Shown: one piece after another, positions 43,857 to 51,919 of the stretch | How positions within the stretch are numbered: position 1 is the first letter of the stretch | Layout of the letters: every line of letters begins with the position of its first letter | Assembly (NCBI RefSeq): GCF_017742995.1 | Contig: NZ_CP072425.1 | Coordinates: 3,348,001 to 3,412,000, forward strand | Length of the DNA: 64,000 bases | Direction of reading: 5' to 3' | DNA from: Pseudoalteromonas viridis | Lineage (GTDB): Bacteria; Pseudomonadota; Gammaproteobacteria; Enterobacterales; Alteromonadaceae | Notes under the pieces: model-generated | Databases searched by the model: none | What the model saw: the letters and a program-made list of their open reading frames with translations, nothing else | What the model was told of the DNA's origin: nothing | Program-made: the position numbers and the translations under genes

Positions 43857-44895
43857 GTTTGACTGCTGGTTCTTTGCAAAAAGAACGTGCTTTAAACCAG
43901 CCAGGTGCCGCTTTTTCGGCTCGGACAGGGCGCTTAGCGGGATTTACTTCTAGTTTTACTTTAGGTGCCAGATAACGCTTAACCAGTCGCTGCAGCTTCT
44001 CACTTTCAAGTTGTTCAAATGCAGATAATAGATTTTCTCTGGTGTCCTGAGAAAGTGCTTTACCCAGGTTGGCATCATTGGCACTGACTAGCCAAAGTAG
44101 TAGCGCTTTTTTAGACCTGTCCGGATATGCGTCAACCAATGCGGAAATGGGGCTGATCAGACGTTGGAAATTAAGCGTATGCCCCTGAATGGCGAATACG
44201 AGCAACAGGTTGGTGCCTGCGGTAATGTTGCCAGAGCGCTTGTCGCTGGACTGATAGCCAACCAGTGCATCGCGATAATAAGTTTCGGCCATGTCAATCT
44301 TGCCCTCGTCCAGTGCAAGTGTACCTAGGTTATTATTTACGTTTGCGAGGGCGCGTTCGTGATGAAGCCTCAGTGCGATGTCTCGCGCCGCTTGATAGGA
44401 CTGTCGGGCGAGAGTGTAATCATTCATGTGTCTTGATAGCACAGCCAGATTGATAAGCAACACCATGCGTTTTTTGTCACTGAGCTCGAGTGCTAGGGCG
44501 CAGGTATAGAGGTTTTTTGCTTCAGCGAAGTAGTCAAGCCGTCTTAAAGCGATACCCATGGCACTTAACATGCTCGCCAGGTGCTTTTTAAAGTATGCTT
44601 GCTGCTGTAAATTGATGAGTGCCTCTAGCTCCGTTTCTATGTTGTTTAGATTATTCGTGGCGATGGCTGAGCGGACTTTAATTAAGTGCCAGCGCACCTG
44701 CTGGGATGGGGTGAGGGTCTTTATCGAATTGACTTGTCTGAGTAAACGGTAAGAATGAGACGGTTCAACAATAATGTAATCTTCTGCTTCTCTTAATATA
44801 TCCGCAGATGAGCGTTCAGCCGTTTGGGGGTTAGCAAAGCAGGACAGGCTATAACAGACATTAATCAAAAGCAATAACCAGGTGTTTTGCAATGC
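43810..44895 (-). CDS. Secreted tetratricopeptide-repeat protein
   Basis: A TTG at 44895 with GGAG seven bases upstream starts a 361-residue protein with a signal peptide (about 1-20, CFA|NP); the longer reading from TTG 44949 hides that signal. The middle (about 75-250) contains TPR repeats (LASMLSAMGIALRRLDYFAEAKNLY, ALANVNNNLGTLALDEGKIDMAETYYRDAL). The C-terminal tail is basic and Pro-rich. TPRs make it a scaffold or sensor in the envelope; partner unknown. Confidence 0.72.
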   Translation of the reverse strand, partial: ALQNTWLLLLINVCYSLSCFANPQTAERSSADILREAEDYIIVEPSHSYRLLRQVNSIKTLTPSQQVRWHLIKVRSAIATNNLNNIETELEALINLQQQAYFKKHLASMLSAMGIALRRLDYFAEAKNLYTCALALELSDKKRMVLLINLAVLSRHMNDYTLARQSYQAARDIALRLHHERALANVNNNLGTLALDEGKIDMAETYYRDALVGYQSSDKRSGNITAGTNLLLVFAIQGHTLNFQRLISPISALVDAYPDRSKKALLLWLVSANDANLGKALSQDTRENLLSAFEQLESEKLQRLVKRYLAPKVKLEVNPAKRPVRAEKAAPGWFKARSFCKEPAVKPTPQKSPEFQGKVNG

Positions 44896-44993
44896 GTACT
44901 CCAAAAAAGCGAGTTGATAGTTAAGACACTCTTTAAGATAGCGCAACAAAGACGAGGCGTCTACGTAATAGGTATTCGCCTCACAAGCAGGAA

Positions 44994-45389
44994 TTAAAGA
45001 AAAGCGTGATCTTTCAGCGCTTTTTCTACGATATGTATGTTGGCGCCAGTAATGACTTTATTCCCAATGATAATTTGAGGAATATCAGCACGCTGCAAGC
45101 TGTTAAACAACACTTTGATGTGCTGATCGTCGGATTCGATGTCTCTGCTTAGGTAATCAATATTAAGTCGCTTAAAGTAGCTTTGAACTTGTTTACAGTA
45201 CTGGCACCAGTGAGTGGTATAAAGGATCACCGGCTTATCGGTGCCTTCATAGTGGGCGGATGTGTCCTGCGTTATAACATGCGGTTGATAGAATAATTGG
45301 GTGTAGCCATACTTAAGAGCAACGCCCAGACATGTACCAAAAAATAGCATTGCTATAAACACAGCGCTTTGTTTTAGTTGTTGTTTCAT
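44994..45389 (-). CDS. Membrane-anchored glutaredoxin-like protein
   Basis: ATG 45389 (AAGGAAA upstream) gives 131 residues: an N-terminal membrane helix (about 9-30), then a glutaredoxin fold with YTTHWCQYCKQVQSYF (CxxC at about 67-70), the cis-Pro region ADIPQIIIG and a final helix. A membrane-anchored Grx facing the periplasm would reduce or oxidise thiols there; a cytoplasmic-facing topology is also possible. Confidence 0.8.
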   Translation of the reverse strand: MKQQLKQSAVFIAMLFFGTCLGVALKYGYTQLFYQPHVITQDTSAHYEGTDKPVILYTTHWCQYCKQVQSYFKRLNIDYLSRDIESDDQHIKVLFNSLQRADIPQIIIGNKVITGANIHIVEKALKDHAFL

Positions 45390-45505
45390 AATTTTCCTTA
45401 TTATTTTTATTTGTTCCTGCTTGCAAACTAGCAAGCCATGTAAAGTTACAAAAAGGTACATATTGTGTCAATTAATTTAATAAACAATCGACGATAACCT
45501 TGAAA

Positions 45506-46813
45506 TTAACGATTACCTGGCTCTCCAGAATGCACACTATGACTGTTTGGCGCATGCCGTTTGGTCGATAAGAACGTCAACCAGGTTAACAGTGAGGCAA
45601 GAAAAAGCGCCACACAGGTTGATATTGCGGCGCCAGTAATGCCATGGGTAGGGATCAGCAGCCAGTTTAGCAGGGCGTCTGTAACGAGTGTCACCATACC
45701 GATAATCACAACATATTTCCCTTTTCCCGTATATTGCAGCCAAGTCGAAACAAACGCTGTGACAGCCCAGAAGCAGGAACCTAGGATCAGGTAGTGTAAC
45801 GCGTCATTGGCGCTAAAAAAGTCCTCACCGAATAATTGTAATAAGTGTGAGCCTGATAAAAATAGTCCGCATGAGAGTACTAAAACGGTGCCAAGCAGAA
45901 CCTTCTGGCCTTGCCATAAGATATGCTCTGCGTATTCTTCGCCTTTTTCCAGCGCCTGTCCCAGCAAGGGAACGAATAGTGCGATGATACTCACCTGTGC
46001 GACAGGGATCATATGGGCCGTTGTGACGGCACCTGCATAGTGCCCCACCTCATGCTCCAGAGCCAGCAGTTCAAGCATGTACAAGTCTAATTGTGAAATC
46101 GCGATGGTGACTAACATCGACAGCATCATCGGAATGGATGTTGCCAGCAGCTGTGGCTGATTGCTAACCGGTGTTATCCGGCAGAGCGTGAGTAAGTTTT
46201 TATGTTTCAACACTTTCAACTGCCAGCTGACAATGATGGCTAAGATCACAATGCCAGCCACGATGACATGCCATAAATGCACCTGCTCTAACAAAGCAGC
46301 CAGAGCCAGAACCACTCCTGTTTTTGCTAAAGGGAGTACGATGCGCCAGGGGAAATTGGCATACATGAGCAATTTTGCGCTTTGCAAAACCCGGCTCAGT
46401 ATAGCACCGAGCGCGATGAGCGGAATGGCTGCTGAAATCCAAAGCAGCGCGTGGTGATCGTTCGCAGACCAGCTTTCGAGATGAATGTAGCCGCTTAAGT
46501 AGGTAATGATAAAGATTACAAAAGATAAAGCGAGTGCAATTTTACCGAAAAAAATGACAAAGCCGCCAACCTCACGTGTTGACTTGTTCGCTAATGGTTT
46601 GGCTAAGATCTTAGGTGCGACTCTGTCACCTCCGAGCAATACTAATACGCCACAAATGGTGGCGTAAGCATAGGCAACCTTATAATCGCCATATTCATGC
46701 GTCGTCAGTGTGCGGCTCAGGCTCAGATTGAAGGCATAATCTACTAAAAAGCCAATTACAACGGACACACTGAGCGTGAGCGCGCCTTGTTTCAGATACT
46801 TATCGTGTTGCAC
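45506..46813 (-). CDS. Polysaccharide flippase / oligosaccharide-export membrane protein
   Basis: The 435-residue protein has about 12-14 membrane segments and the general look of Wzx/RfbX flippases of the MOP superfamily (opening GALTLSVSVVIGFLVDYAFNLSLSRTLTTHEYGDY). The start is GTG at 46813, without a strong ribosome-binding site. No glycosyltransferase or other polysaccharide gene is adjacent, so its substrate is unknown. Confidence 0.82.
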   Translation of the reverse strand: MQHDKYLKQGALTLSVSVVIGFLVDYAFNLSLSRTLTTHEYGDYKVAYAYATICGVLVLLGGDRVAPKILAKPLANKSTREVGGFVIFFGKIALALSFVIFIITYLSGYIHLESWSANDHHALLWISAAIPLIALGAILSRVLQSAKLLMYANFPWRIVLPLAKTGVVLALAALLEQVHLWHVIVAGIVILAIIVSWQLKVLKHKNLLTLCRITPVSNQPQLLATSIPMMLSMLVTIAISQLDLYMLELLALEHEVGHYAGAVTTAHMIPVAQVSIIALFVPLLGQALEKGEEYAEHILWQGQKVLLGTVLVLSCGLFLSGSHLLQLFGEDFFSANDALHYLILGSCFWAVTAFVSTWLQYTGKGKYVVIIGMVTLVTDALLNWLLIPTHGITGAAISTCVALFLASLLTWLTFLSTKRHAPNSHSVHSGEPGNR

Positions 46814-46892
46814 AGTGTTTAGTCGTCACTTAAATTCTAATCAGTTCTAGCTTATTATACTGCAGCGGGCGAGACGATTGAATTTCACCACA

Positions 46893-47459
46893 TTACACAG
46901 AAAAAGGCGCTTGTGTATCGAGAGCCAGGGCAATGTCAATGCAGCGCAATGCGGCTTGCTTATCTCCCTGCACAAAAGCGGAGGTTGTGGCCCCTTCTTT
47001 AAGTAAACACAAGCCATCAACCAGTTTGTCATTAGGCTGGGGCAAGCAGTCAGTAATAAGGCGCCTCACTGCGACTTTATGACTGGCACAGCGGTTCAAA
47101 ATTTGTGGATCCAGGGTTGCAGATTCACCCGCTGTATTGATAAAAAAACACCCCCTGAACTGACCCAGCTCGGTGGCGCGGTCATTGAACCAGTCATTCA
47201 GAGCATTAAACAGCTGCCTGATTAAATCGGCATTGCTTTGCGCATCCGCGAGTTTTTCGTTCAGCCACTGCAAGTACCTTTGGTCTCGAAGTGATAAAGC
47301 GGCGAGGATAAGATCCTCCTTTGAGCTAAAGTGATGATACAGGGTCTTCTTGGCAACGCCGCTGTGTGCAATGATCTCATTGATCCCAACCGTCCCCGTG
47401 CCTTTTTGGTAAAACAGCTCTAACGCATTGTTCAGCAGTAACGCTCGTTTGTCGGACAT
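46893..47459 (-). CDS. TetR/AcrR family regulator
   Basis: The 188-residue protein has a TetR helix-turn-helix (LFYQKGTGTVGINEIIAHSGVAKKTLYHHFSSKEDL, about 16-50). It is divergent from the HPP-family gene and flanked by two palindromes that should be its operators. Ligand unknown. Confidence 0.93.
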   Translation of the reverse strand: MSDKRALLLNNALELFYQKGTGTVGINEIIAHSGVAKKTLYHHFSSKEDLILAALSLRDQRYLQWLNEKLADAQSNADLIRQLFNALNDWFNDRATELGQFRGCFFINTAGESATLDPQILNRCASHKVAVRRLITDCLPQPNDKLVDGLCLLKEGATTSAFVQGDKQAALRCIDIALALDTQAPFSV

Positions 47460-47496
47460 ATCAGCCTCCTTTAGATTTGTACTTATCTTGACATGG

Positions 47497-47514
47497 GTAG
47501 ACAGGCTTGTCTAC
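47497..47514. promoter_or_regulatory. TetR operator 1 (perfect palindrome)
   Basis: GTAGACA-GGCT-TGTCTAC is a perfect 7-bp inverted repeat with four central bases, in the gap between the divergent TetR and HPP genes. Confidence 0.7.
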
Positions 47515-47522
47515 TATAGTAA

Positions 47523-47540
47523 GTAGAACAATCTGTCTAC
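47523..47540. promoter_or_regulatory. TetR operator 2 (imperfect palindrome)
   Basis: GTAGAACA...TGTCTAC repeats the outer arms of operator 1 (12 of 18 identities) 26 bases downstream, just before the ribosome-binding site of the HPP gene. Confidence 0.6.
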
Positions 47541-47554
47541 TTTCAGGAGGTGTT

Positions 47555-48004
47555 ATGTCAAACTGGACTGTTTCTTTATCTGCGGGTGTCGGCACTATGC
47601 TGGCAATTACCGTACTTGCGCTGATTGGGCATCACAATCAGGAGTATTGGTTGCTGATGGCGGCGTTCGGTGCATCTTGCGTGCTTATTTTCGCGGTACC
47701 CGAGAGTCCGCTTGCGAAAGCGCGAAATGTGATCGCGGGTCATTGTCTTACCGCTTTGGTGGGCGTCGTGTTTGCTACTTTTATCCCTGTTAATGCACTG
47801 TCGTTAGGGATCGCAACGGGATTGGCTGTGATGTTGATGGTTTTAAGTAAAACGGTACATCCGCCTGCCGGCGCAAATCCGTTGTTTATCATGTTGACCG
47901 GGCAAAGCTGGGCGTTCTTACTGTTTCCGGTTTTAACCGGTGCCATATGCCTGGTACTGATAGGTCGGGGCTATCATCAGATCCGTGCACTTTGGTTTGC
48001 TTAA
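47555..48004 (+). CDS. HPP family membrane protein
   Basis: ATG 47555 (AGGAGG upstream) gives 149 residues with about four membrane helices and the family signature TVHPPAGANPL. HPP proteins are small integral membrane proteins; plant relatives move nitrite, but bacterial function is poorly known. It is controlled in all likelihood by the divergent TetR. Confidence 0.9.
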   Translation: MSNWTVSLSAGVGTMLAITVLALIGHHNQEYWLLMAAFGASCVLIFAVPESPLAKARNVIAGHCLTALVGVVFATFIPVNALSLGIATGLAVMLMVLSKTVHPPAGANPLFIMLTGQSWAFLLFPVLTGAICLVLIGRGYHQIRALWFA

Positions 48005-48031
48005 TTTCTCGTCTTGAGCTAAAAAACTAAA

Positions 48032-48046
48032 TAATAGTGATTATCA
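48032..48046 (+). promoter_or_regulatory. Fur box upstream of the DUF3325-DUF3649-PepSY operon
   Basis: The 15 bases TAATAGTGATTATCA match the Fur core TGATAATnATTATCA in 12 of 14 defined positions. A TATAAT -10 element lies at 48059-48064, so a bound Fur would block the promoter. Confidence 0.62.
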
Positions 48047-48103
48047 ATACTGTTTGTGTATAATGTACAGAATTGTCTTTTTGCAATAACAGGGAGTGAA
48101 AAA

Positions 48104-48361
48104 GTGCTTACTTCAATATTGGTTATGCTGCTACTCGCAGGAACCACCGTTATGTACCTCAGTAATAAGAATCAGCGCTGGCTTAAAAAGCAAATTAAAA
48201 GTGGCTGGCGCGCCTTAGCCTATCTGTTGTTTTTAGCTGCATTTATGGGCTTCAACACTAGTATGGGCATACCTGTCAGCCTGTTTATCTGCTTCATGAT
48301 CATCATGTTGTCGCTGATGTTTATCCCACTTTTGGCGTCAATAGGCAGAGGTGGGCAATGA
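48104..48361 (+). CDS. DUF3325 small membrane protein
   Basis: GTG 48104 (AGGGAG upstream) gives 85 residues with about three membrane helices. Size, opening helix and neighbours (DUF3649, PepSY) fit DUF3325, a protein of iron-uptake operons. It overlaps the next gene by 4 bases. Function unknown. Confidence 0.75.
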   Translation: MLTSILVMLLLAGTTVMYLSNKNQRWLKKQIKSGWRALAYLLFLAAFMGFNTSMGIPVSLFICFMIIMLSLMFIPLLASIGRGGQ

Positions 48362-48669
48362 ACAATTACACTCCGATACAAGCTGACTGGCTGAGTAAAA
48401 CGTTAGCCGGACTGATTGGCGGCGCGCTGCTGAGTTTTTCTATCATTGGCTTGTTTGCCTGGTTTGGCCCCTCCGGACTTTCGTCTCCCTTAAGCAACGC
48501 TGAACTGTTATGGAAGACTCAGTTTAATATGTGGCTAAGTGTGCCAATTTGGTTACTCATCCTGAGCTTTTCTTATCTGTTCAAAAGTGGTGCTCAGGCT
48601 TGGTTTTATCTGCTGTCGGCAAGCTTTGCAGGTTATTCCATTTTAGCTATTTTAAGGGGGCTATTATGA
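48358..48669 (+). CDS. DUF3649 small membrane protein
   Basis: The 103-residue product has three membrane helices and matches the DUF3649 pattern (QADWLSKTLAGLIGGALLS, then WLSVPIWLLILSFSYLF). It overlaps the genes on both sides by 4 bases, so the three products are translationally coupled. It is known only from iron-regulated operons. Confidence 0.78.
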   Translation: MNNYTPIQADWLSKTLAGLIGGALLSFSIIGLFAWFGPSGLSSPLSNAELLWKTQFNMWLSVPIWLLILSFSYLFKSGAQAWFYLLSASFAGYSILAILRGLL

Positions 48670-50279
48670 AAGTCCGAGCGGATATTCTGAGAACTTACCA
48701 AAGTCTACACACCTGGACAGGTATTACGTCAAGTTTACTGCTGTTTATCGGCTTCTTCGCGGGTGCTCTGACCATGTTTGCACCTGAAATTGACCGCTGG
48801 GCAACGCCCAGCAGGCACCAAATGGCCAGTATTGAAACAGAGCGTTATGATGTACTGCTGGACACGGTATTACAGACACACCCAAAAGCCAGCGACAGCG
48901 TGATCTTGCATTTTGATGACGCCCTGTCTCCAGTGAGCTGGTATGAGCAGGGGTCGCCGCGCGGGCTCCGGCTGGATGATATACGCTGGCACGGTACGTT
49001 AGACGAAAATGACCAGCTGATCACTGAGCTGGTGCCCGTTAACAGTCTATCTGCATTGCTCGATATGCTGCATCGTACAGCAGGCATTGGCGGTGAAGTG
49101 GGCCATACACAGGCGGGCGTTTACATACTAGGGATTGCTGCGGGCTTGTATTTCCTGGCTCTGGTTTCGGGTGTGATCTTTTTACTCCCCACGCTTGTTA
49201 AGCGGTTTATGGCCGTACGGGCGCAGGGCGAAAGAAAACGATTTTGGCTGGATGGCCATAATTTACTGGGCATAGCGAGCTTGCCTTTTCATATAGTCAT
49301 TGCGTTGACTGTCTGTGTGTTTGCTTTTCACGATATTTTGTATGGCACTTTAGCTCAGGTGTATGGTGATAAACCGTTATTTCCGCGCAACGCACCGTCA
49401 AAAATAGAGCGCAATATAGCTGACTTGCCAAAAGTCAGTGAACTGGTTGCGCTGGCTGAGTCTCATGCGCCGGGCTACCAGGTGGCTCAGATAAAGCTCA
49501 GTAACCTGAACAAACCCTCTGCGTTTGCAACTATAGATGTGGTTAATGAGGGAGAAATTGCGAGAGGGGCGCTGAATGACTTTATTTTTATTAATCCCTA
49601 TACGCTTGAAATAGTGTCCTCCAGTGTCGCTCACCCTGAGCAAACGGTCTGGGCAAGAATTGTGTCGAGTTTCTTTGGGTTACATTTTGGTAGTTACGGC
49701 GGCGACCTGGTACGCTGGGCTTACTTTTTAATGGGCCTTGCCGGAGCTTGTTTGTTTTATTCTGGCAATATACTGTGGCTTGAAAAAAGGCGTCAGAAGG
49801 GCATACAACAACGTCGCGCTTATCGTATAATGGGCGCGCTGACGGTGGGCGTTAGCCTGGGGTCGCTGATGGGTATAGCAGCTGTGTTCGCCAGCAACAA
49901 ATGGCTGACACTGGCGCCTGTGAATATCAATCACGCATATATGTTTGTTTACTACGCAAGTTTTAGCTGCGTAATGATAAGTGCGTTTGTATACGGCCCG
50001 GCAAAAACTGCAATTAATAGCTTAAAGCTATTAGCGATGTTTTGTGTTTTGATACCTGTGACGTCTGTGCTGGCGAGCTTAGTTCCGGCGCTTAGCTTAT
50101 GGACGCCAAATAGCCTGGGCGCTTTGATGATTGAAGTGATTGCATTGGTGTTTGCTACAGTATTCTGGTGGATGTCAGGCTATGTTAAACGCAGAGCTAT
50201 GGTAAACGAGCCAGGCAGTATCTGGTACATTGAAACATCAGACGCTATAAGATCAGAACTCTCAGTTAAACATAGCTAA
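48666..50279 (+). CDS. PepSY-associated TM domain protein (iron reductase-like)
   Basis: ATG 48666 (AAGGGGG upstream) gives 537 residues. It opens with ILRTYQSLHTWTGITSSLLLFIGFFAGALTMF, a signature of the PepSY-TM family, and contains several more helices, two of them with HNLLGIASLPFHIVIALT and the RWAYFLMGLAGACLFYSGNILWLEKRR pair. Relatives act as siderophore-iron reductases in the inner membrane, with histidines binding haem. The Fur box and the small-protein partners support an iron role. Confidence 0.9.
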   Translation: MKVRADILRTYQSLHTWTGITSSLLLFIGFFAGALTMFAPEIDRWATPSRHQMASIETERYDVLLDTVLQTHPKASDSVILHFDDALSPVSWYEQGSPRGLRLDDIRWHGTLDENDQLITELVPVNSLSALLDMLHRTAGIGGEVGHTQAGVYILGIAAGLYFLALVSGVIFLLPTLVKRFMAVRAQGERKRFWLDGHNLLGIASLPFHIVIALTVCVFAFHDILYGTLAQVYGDKPLFPRNAPSKIERNIADLPKVSELVALAESHAPGYQVAQIKLSNLNKPSAFATIDVVNEGEIARGALNDFIFINPYTLEIVSSSVAHPEQTVWARIVSSFFGLHFGSYGGDLVRWAYFLMGLAGACLFYSGNILWLEKRRQKGIQQRRAYRIMGALTVGVSLGSLMGIAAVFASNKWLTLAPVNINHAYMFVYYASFSCVMISAFVYGPAKTAINSLKLLAMFCVLIPVTSVLASLVPALSLWTPNSLGALMIEVIALVFATVFWWMSGYVKRRAMVNEPGSIWYIETSDAIRSELSVKHS

Positions 50280-50294
50280 ACAGTTAATGTAAGC

Positions 50295-50325
50295 AGGCAG
50301 AACATTTTGTGTGTTCTGCCTTTTC
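50295..50325 (+). terminator. Rho-independent terminator after the PepSY gene
   Basis: AGGCAGAACA and TGTTCTGCCT form a 10-bp stem with a seven-base loop, followed by TTT. Confidence 0.85.
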
Positions 50326-50359
50326 TTTAAGTAGAGAAAGAACACATCATACATGTTAT

Positions 50360-50881
50360 TTAATATAACAAGGTCAACTTATTAGTAAGAACTCGCAACA
50401 TGCTTTCTTTACAAGAAGAAGGGTCCGACAGACCTTGTATGAGTGTCATAAAGTAACAGTCCATCATGACTGTCGCTTTAATGTCGTCATACGCCTGCTC
50501 CGCGAACAGACGTTGTTTAAACGCCTCAATCTGATCGGAAAAATAGGCCTGATGCCACAGTAAATCACTCAGCAATGCCTGGCTAAACTCTCTGTGCTGC
50601 AAGTAAAATGAAAACAGGTGGTCTGCATAGTGGCGTAACTTAAGTCGCGCGGAGTGGTGCTGATCAGCACTGCTTGCTTGTTCAAGCACCGCATCTATGC
50701 GTTGATGCATTGCCGTTTTGAGAATATCAATTTTATTGGGAAAGTGACTGAAGACAGTGCCCACCGCAACGCCCGCAGCTGTTGCTATCTGCCGGGTAGA
50801 GGTATCTTTGTAGCCGTGTTCGATAAACAGTTGCCAGCTCTCATCCAGGATCAGCTGCTTGGTTTTTTCACTCTTTTTCAT
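50360..50881 (-). CDS. TetR/AcrR family regulator
   Basis: The 173-residue protein has the TetR helix-turn-helix LFIEHGYKDTSTRQIATAAGVAVGTVFSHFPNKIDIL (about 17-53). It is divergent from a 69-residue membrane protein gene whose promoter carries two palindromes, which are candidate operators. Confidence 0.93.
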   Translation of the reverse strand: MKKSEKTKQLILDESWQLFIEHGYKDTSTRQIATAAGVAVGTVFSHFPNKIDILKTAMHQRIDAVLEQASSADQHHSARLKLRHYADHLFSFYLQHREFSQALLSDLLWHQAYFSDQIEAFKQRLFAEQAYDDIKATVMMDCYFMTLIQGLSDPSSCKESMLRVLTNKLTLLY

Positions 50882-50915
50882 TGCTTTCCAGCCTAACCGT
50901 TTTCAGCATTATATC

Positions 50916-50930
50916 ACGATAAGAAATCGT
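50916..50930. promoter_or_regulatory. Short inverted repeat before the TetR gene
   Basis: ACGAT-AAGAA-ATCGT is a perfect 5-bp inverted repeat 35 bases upstream of the TetR start codon. It could be an autoregulatory site but is short enough to be chance. Confidence 0.35.
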
Positions 50931-51044
50931 CTTAACATAGCCCGGTTATATTTAAGTTGCCATATGCTTGCGTGTAACTAGCTGATTAAGAAAGAGTGTT
51001 AGCCTTTACCATGTCATTATAAGCACGGGTTTTGTCAATGCCTA

Positions 51045-51086
51045 TTGACAATTGAGCGTGCTCATTTAAAAATATGAGCGCGCTCA
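51045..51086 (+). promoter_or_regulatory. Promoter with twin palindromic operators upstream of the small membrane protein
   Basis: A TTGACA -35 element (51045-51050) is followed by TGAGCGTGCTCA (51053-51064) and the perfect 12-bp palindrome TGAGCGCGCTCA (51075-51086), centred 22 bases apart, about two helical turns. An AT-rich -10 region lies between them, so a bound repressor would cover the promoter. The divergent TetR is the likely binder. Confidence 0.62.
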
Positions 51087-51105
51087 ATAACATTAAGGAG
51101 GCGAT

Positions 51106-51315
51106 ATGTTGCAGCGATTCATAGGTTATGTTCTGTTTGTTCCATTCATTATTTTTTACAGCTATGTGCTCGGTCCGGTGCTCAAAGCCTTTCTGGTGCC
51201 AGGCGGATTGGCGATCCTGTTTTTTATCTTGGGGCCCGAGGCATTTTTGTTTCACTGGCGCAATGCCCGTAACGACCAGCCAGTGGTTGCCGTGACAAAC
51301 AACATCTCGGGTTAA
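51106..51315 (+). CDS. Small hypothetical membrane protein
   Basis: The 69-residue product has two hydrophobic segments (about 5-25 and 30-45) and a polar tail. AAGGAGG lies eight bases before the ATG. No family recognised. Its promoter has twin palindromes and it is divergent from a TetR gene, so it is probably the main target of that regulator. Confidence 0.68.
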   Translation: MLQRFIGYVLFVPFIIFYSYVLGPVLKAFLVPGGLAILFFILGPEAFLFHWRNARNDQPVVAVTNNISG

Positions 51316-51434
51316 ACTGCTCAAGCAGAAATGTCGATTCGCTTTGAAGCGCCACTTGGGTATAATACGCCTGAAGTTGGCGCATACCCCAAAAAACTGC
51401 GCCTAAATCGTTCAATTTAAACTGAGGAATAATT

Positions 51435-51917
51435 ATGACGGTTGGCATCATTATGGGCTCTAAGTCCGATTGGCCTACAATGCAACACGCAGCAGAAATG
51501 TTGGATAAGTTCGGTATTGAGTACGAAACAAAAGTTGTTTCTGCACACCGTACACCTCAATTGCTCGCTGACTATGCATCCTCAGCCGCTGAGCGTGGTA
51601 TTAAAGTGATTATCGCCGGCGCCGGTGGTGCTGCTCATCTGCCGGGTATGGCCGCAGCGTTTACCAGCTTGCCTGTATTGGGCGTGCCCGTTAAATCTAA
51701 AACACTTAATGGGGTAGACTCCTTATTGTCTATCTGTCAGATGCCTAAAGGGGTTGCTGTCGGTACACTGGCAATTGGAGATGCTGGAGCTGCGAATGCA
51801 GGCTTACTGGCTGCCCAAATCCTGGGCTGTCAGCAAAGTGAAATTTTTGAAAAGGTTGAAGCCTTCCGCAAGGCGCAAACTGAAACCGTTCTGGCTAACC
51901 CTAACCCAGCAGAGTAG
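51435..51917 (+). CDS. purE: N5-carboxyaminoimidazole ribonucleotide mutase
   Basis: The 160-residue product has [13 protein letters not shown] (about 7-19), SAHRTPQ (about 42-48) and [13 protein letters not shown] (about 66-78), the hallmarks of class I PurE. It interconverts N5-CAIR and CAIR in purine synthesis and works with PurK, encoded two bases downstream. I found no convincing PurR box upstream. Confidence 0.98.
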   Translation: MTVGIIMGSKSDWPTMQHAAEMLDKFGIEYETKVVSAHRTPQLLADYASSAAERGIKVIIAGAGGAAHLPGMAAAFTSLPVLGVPVKSKTLNGVDSLLSICQMPKGVAVGTLAIGDAGAANAGLLAAQILGCQQSEIFEKVEAFRKAQTETVLANPNPAE

Positions 51918-51919
51918 TA

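Noticed and set aside
51316..51434. PurR operator before purE
   Set aside because: No sequence close to the ACGCAAACGTTTGCGT palindrome is present; only a TATAAT element is visible.
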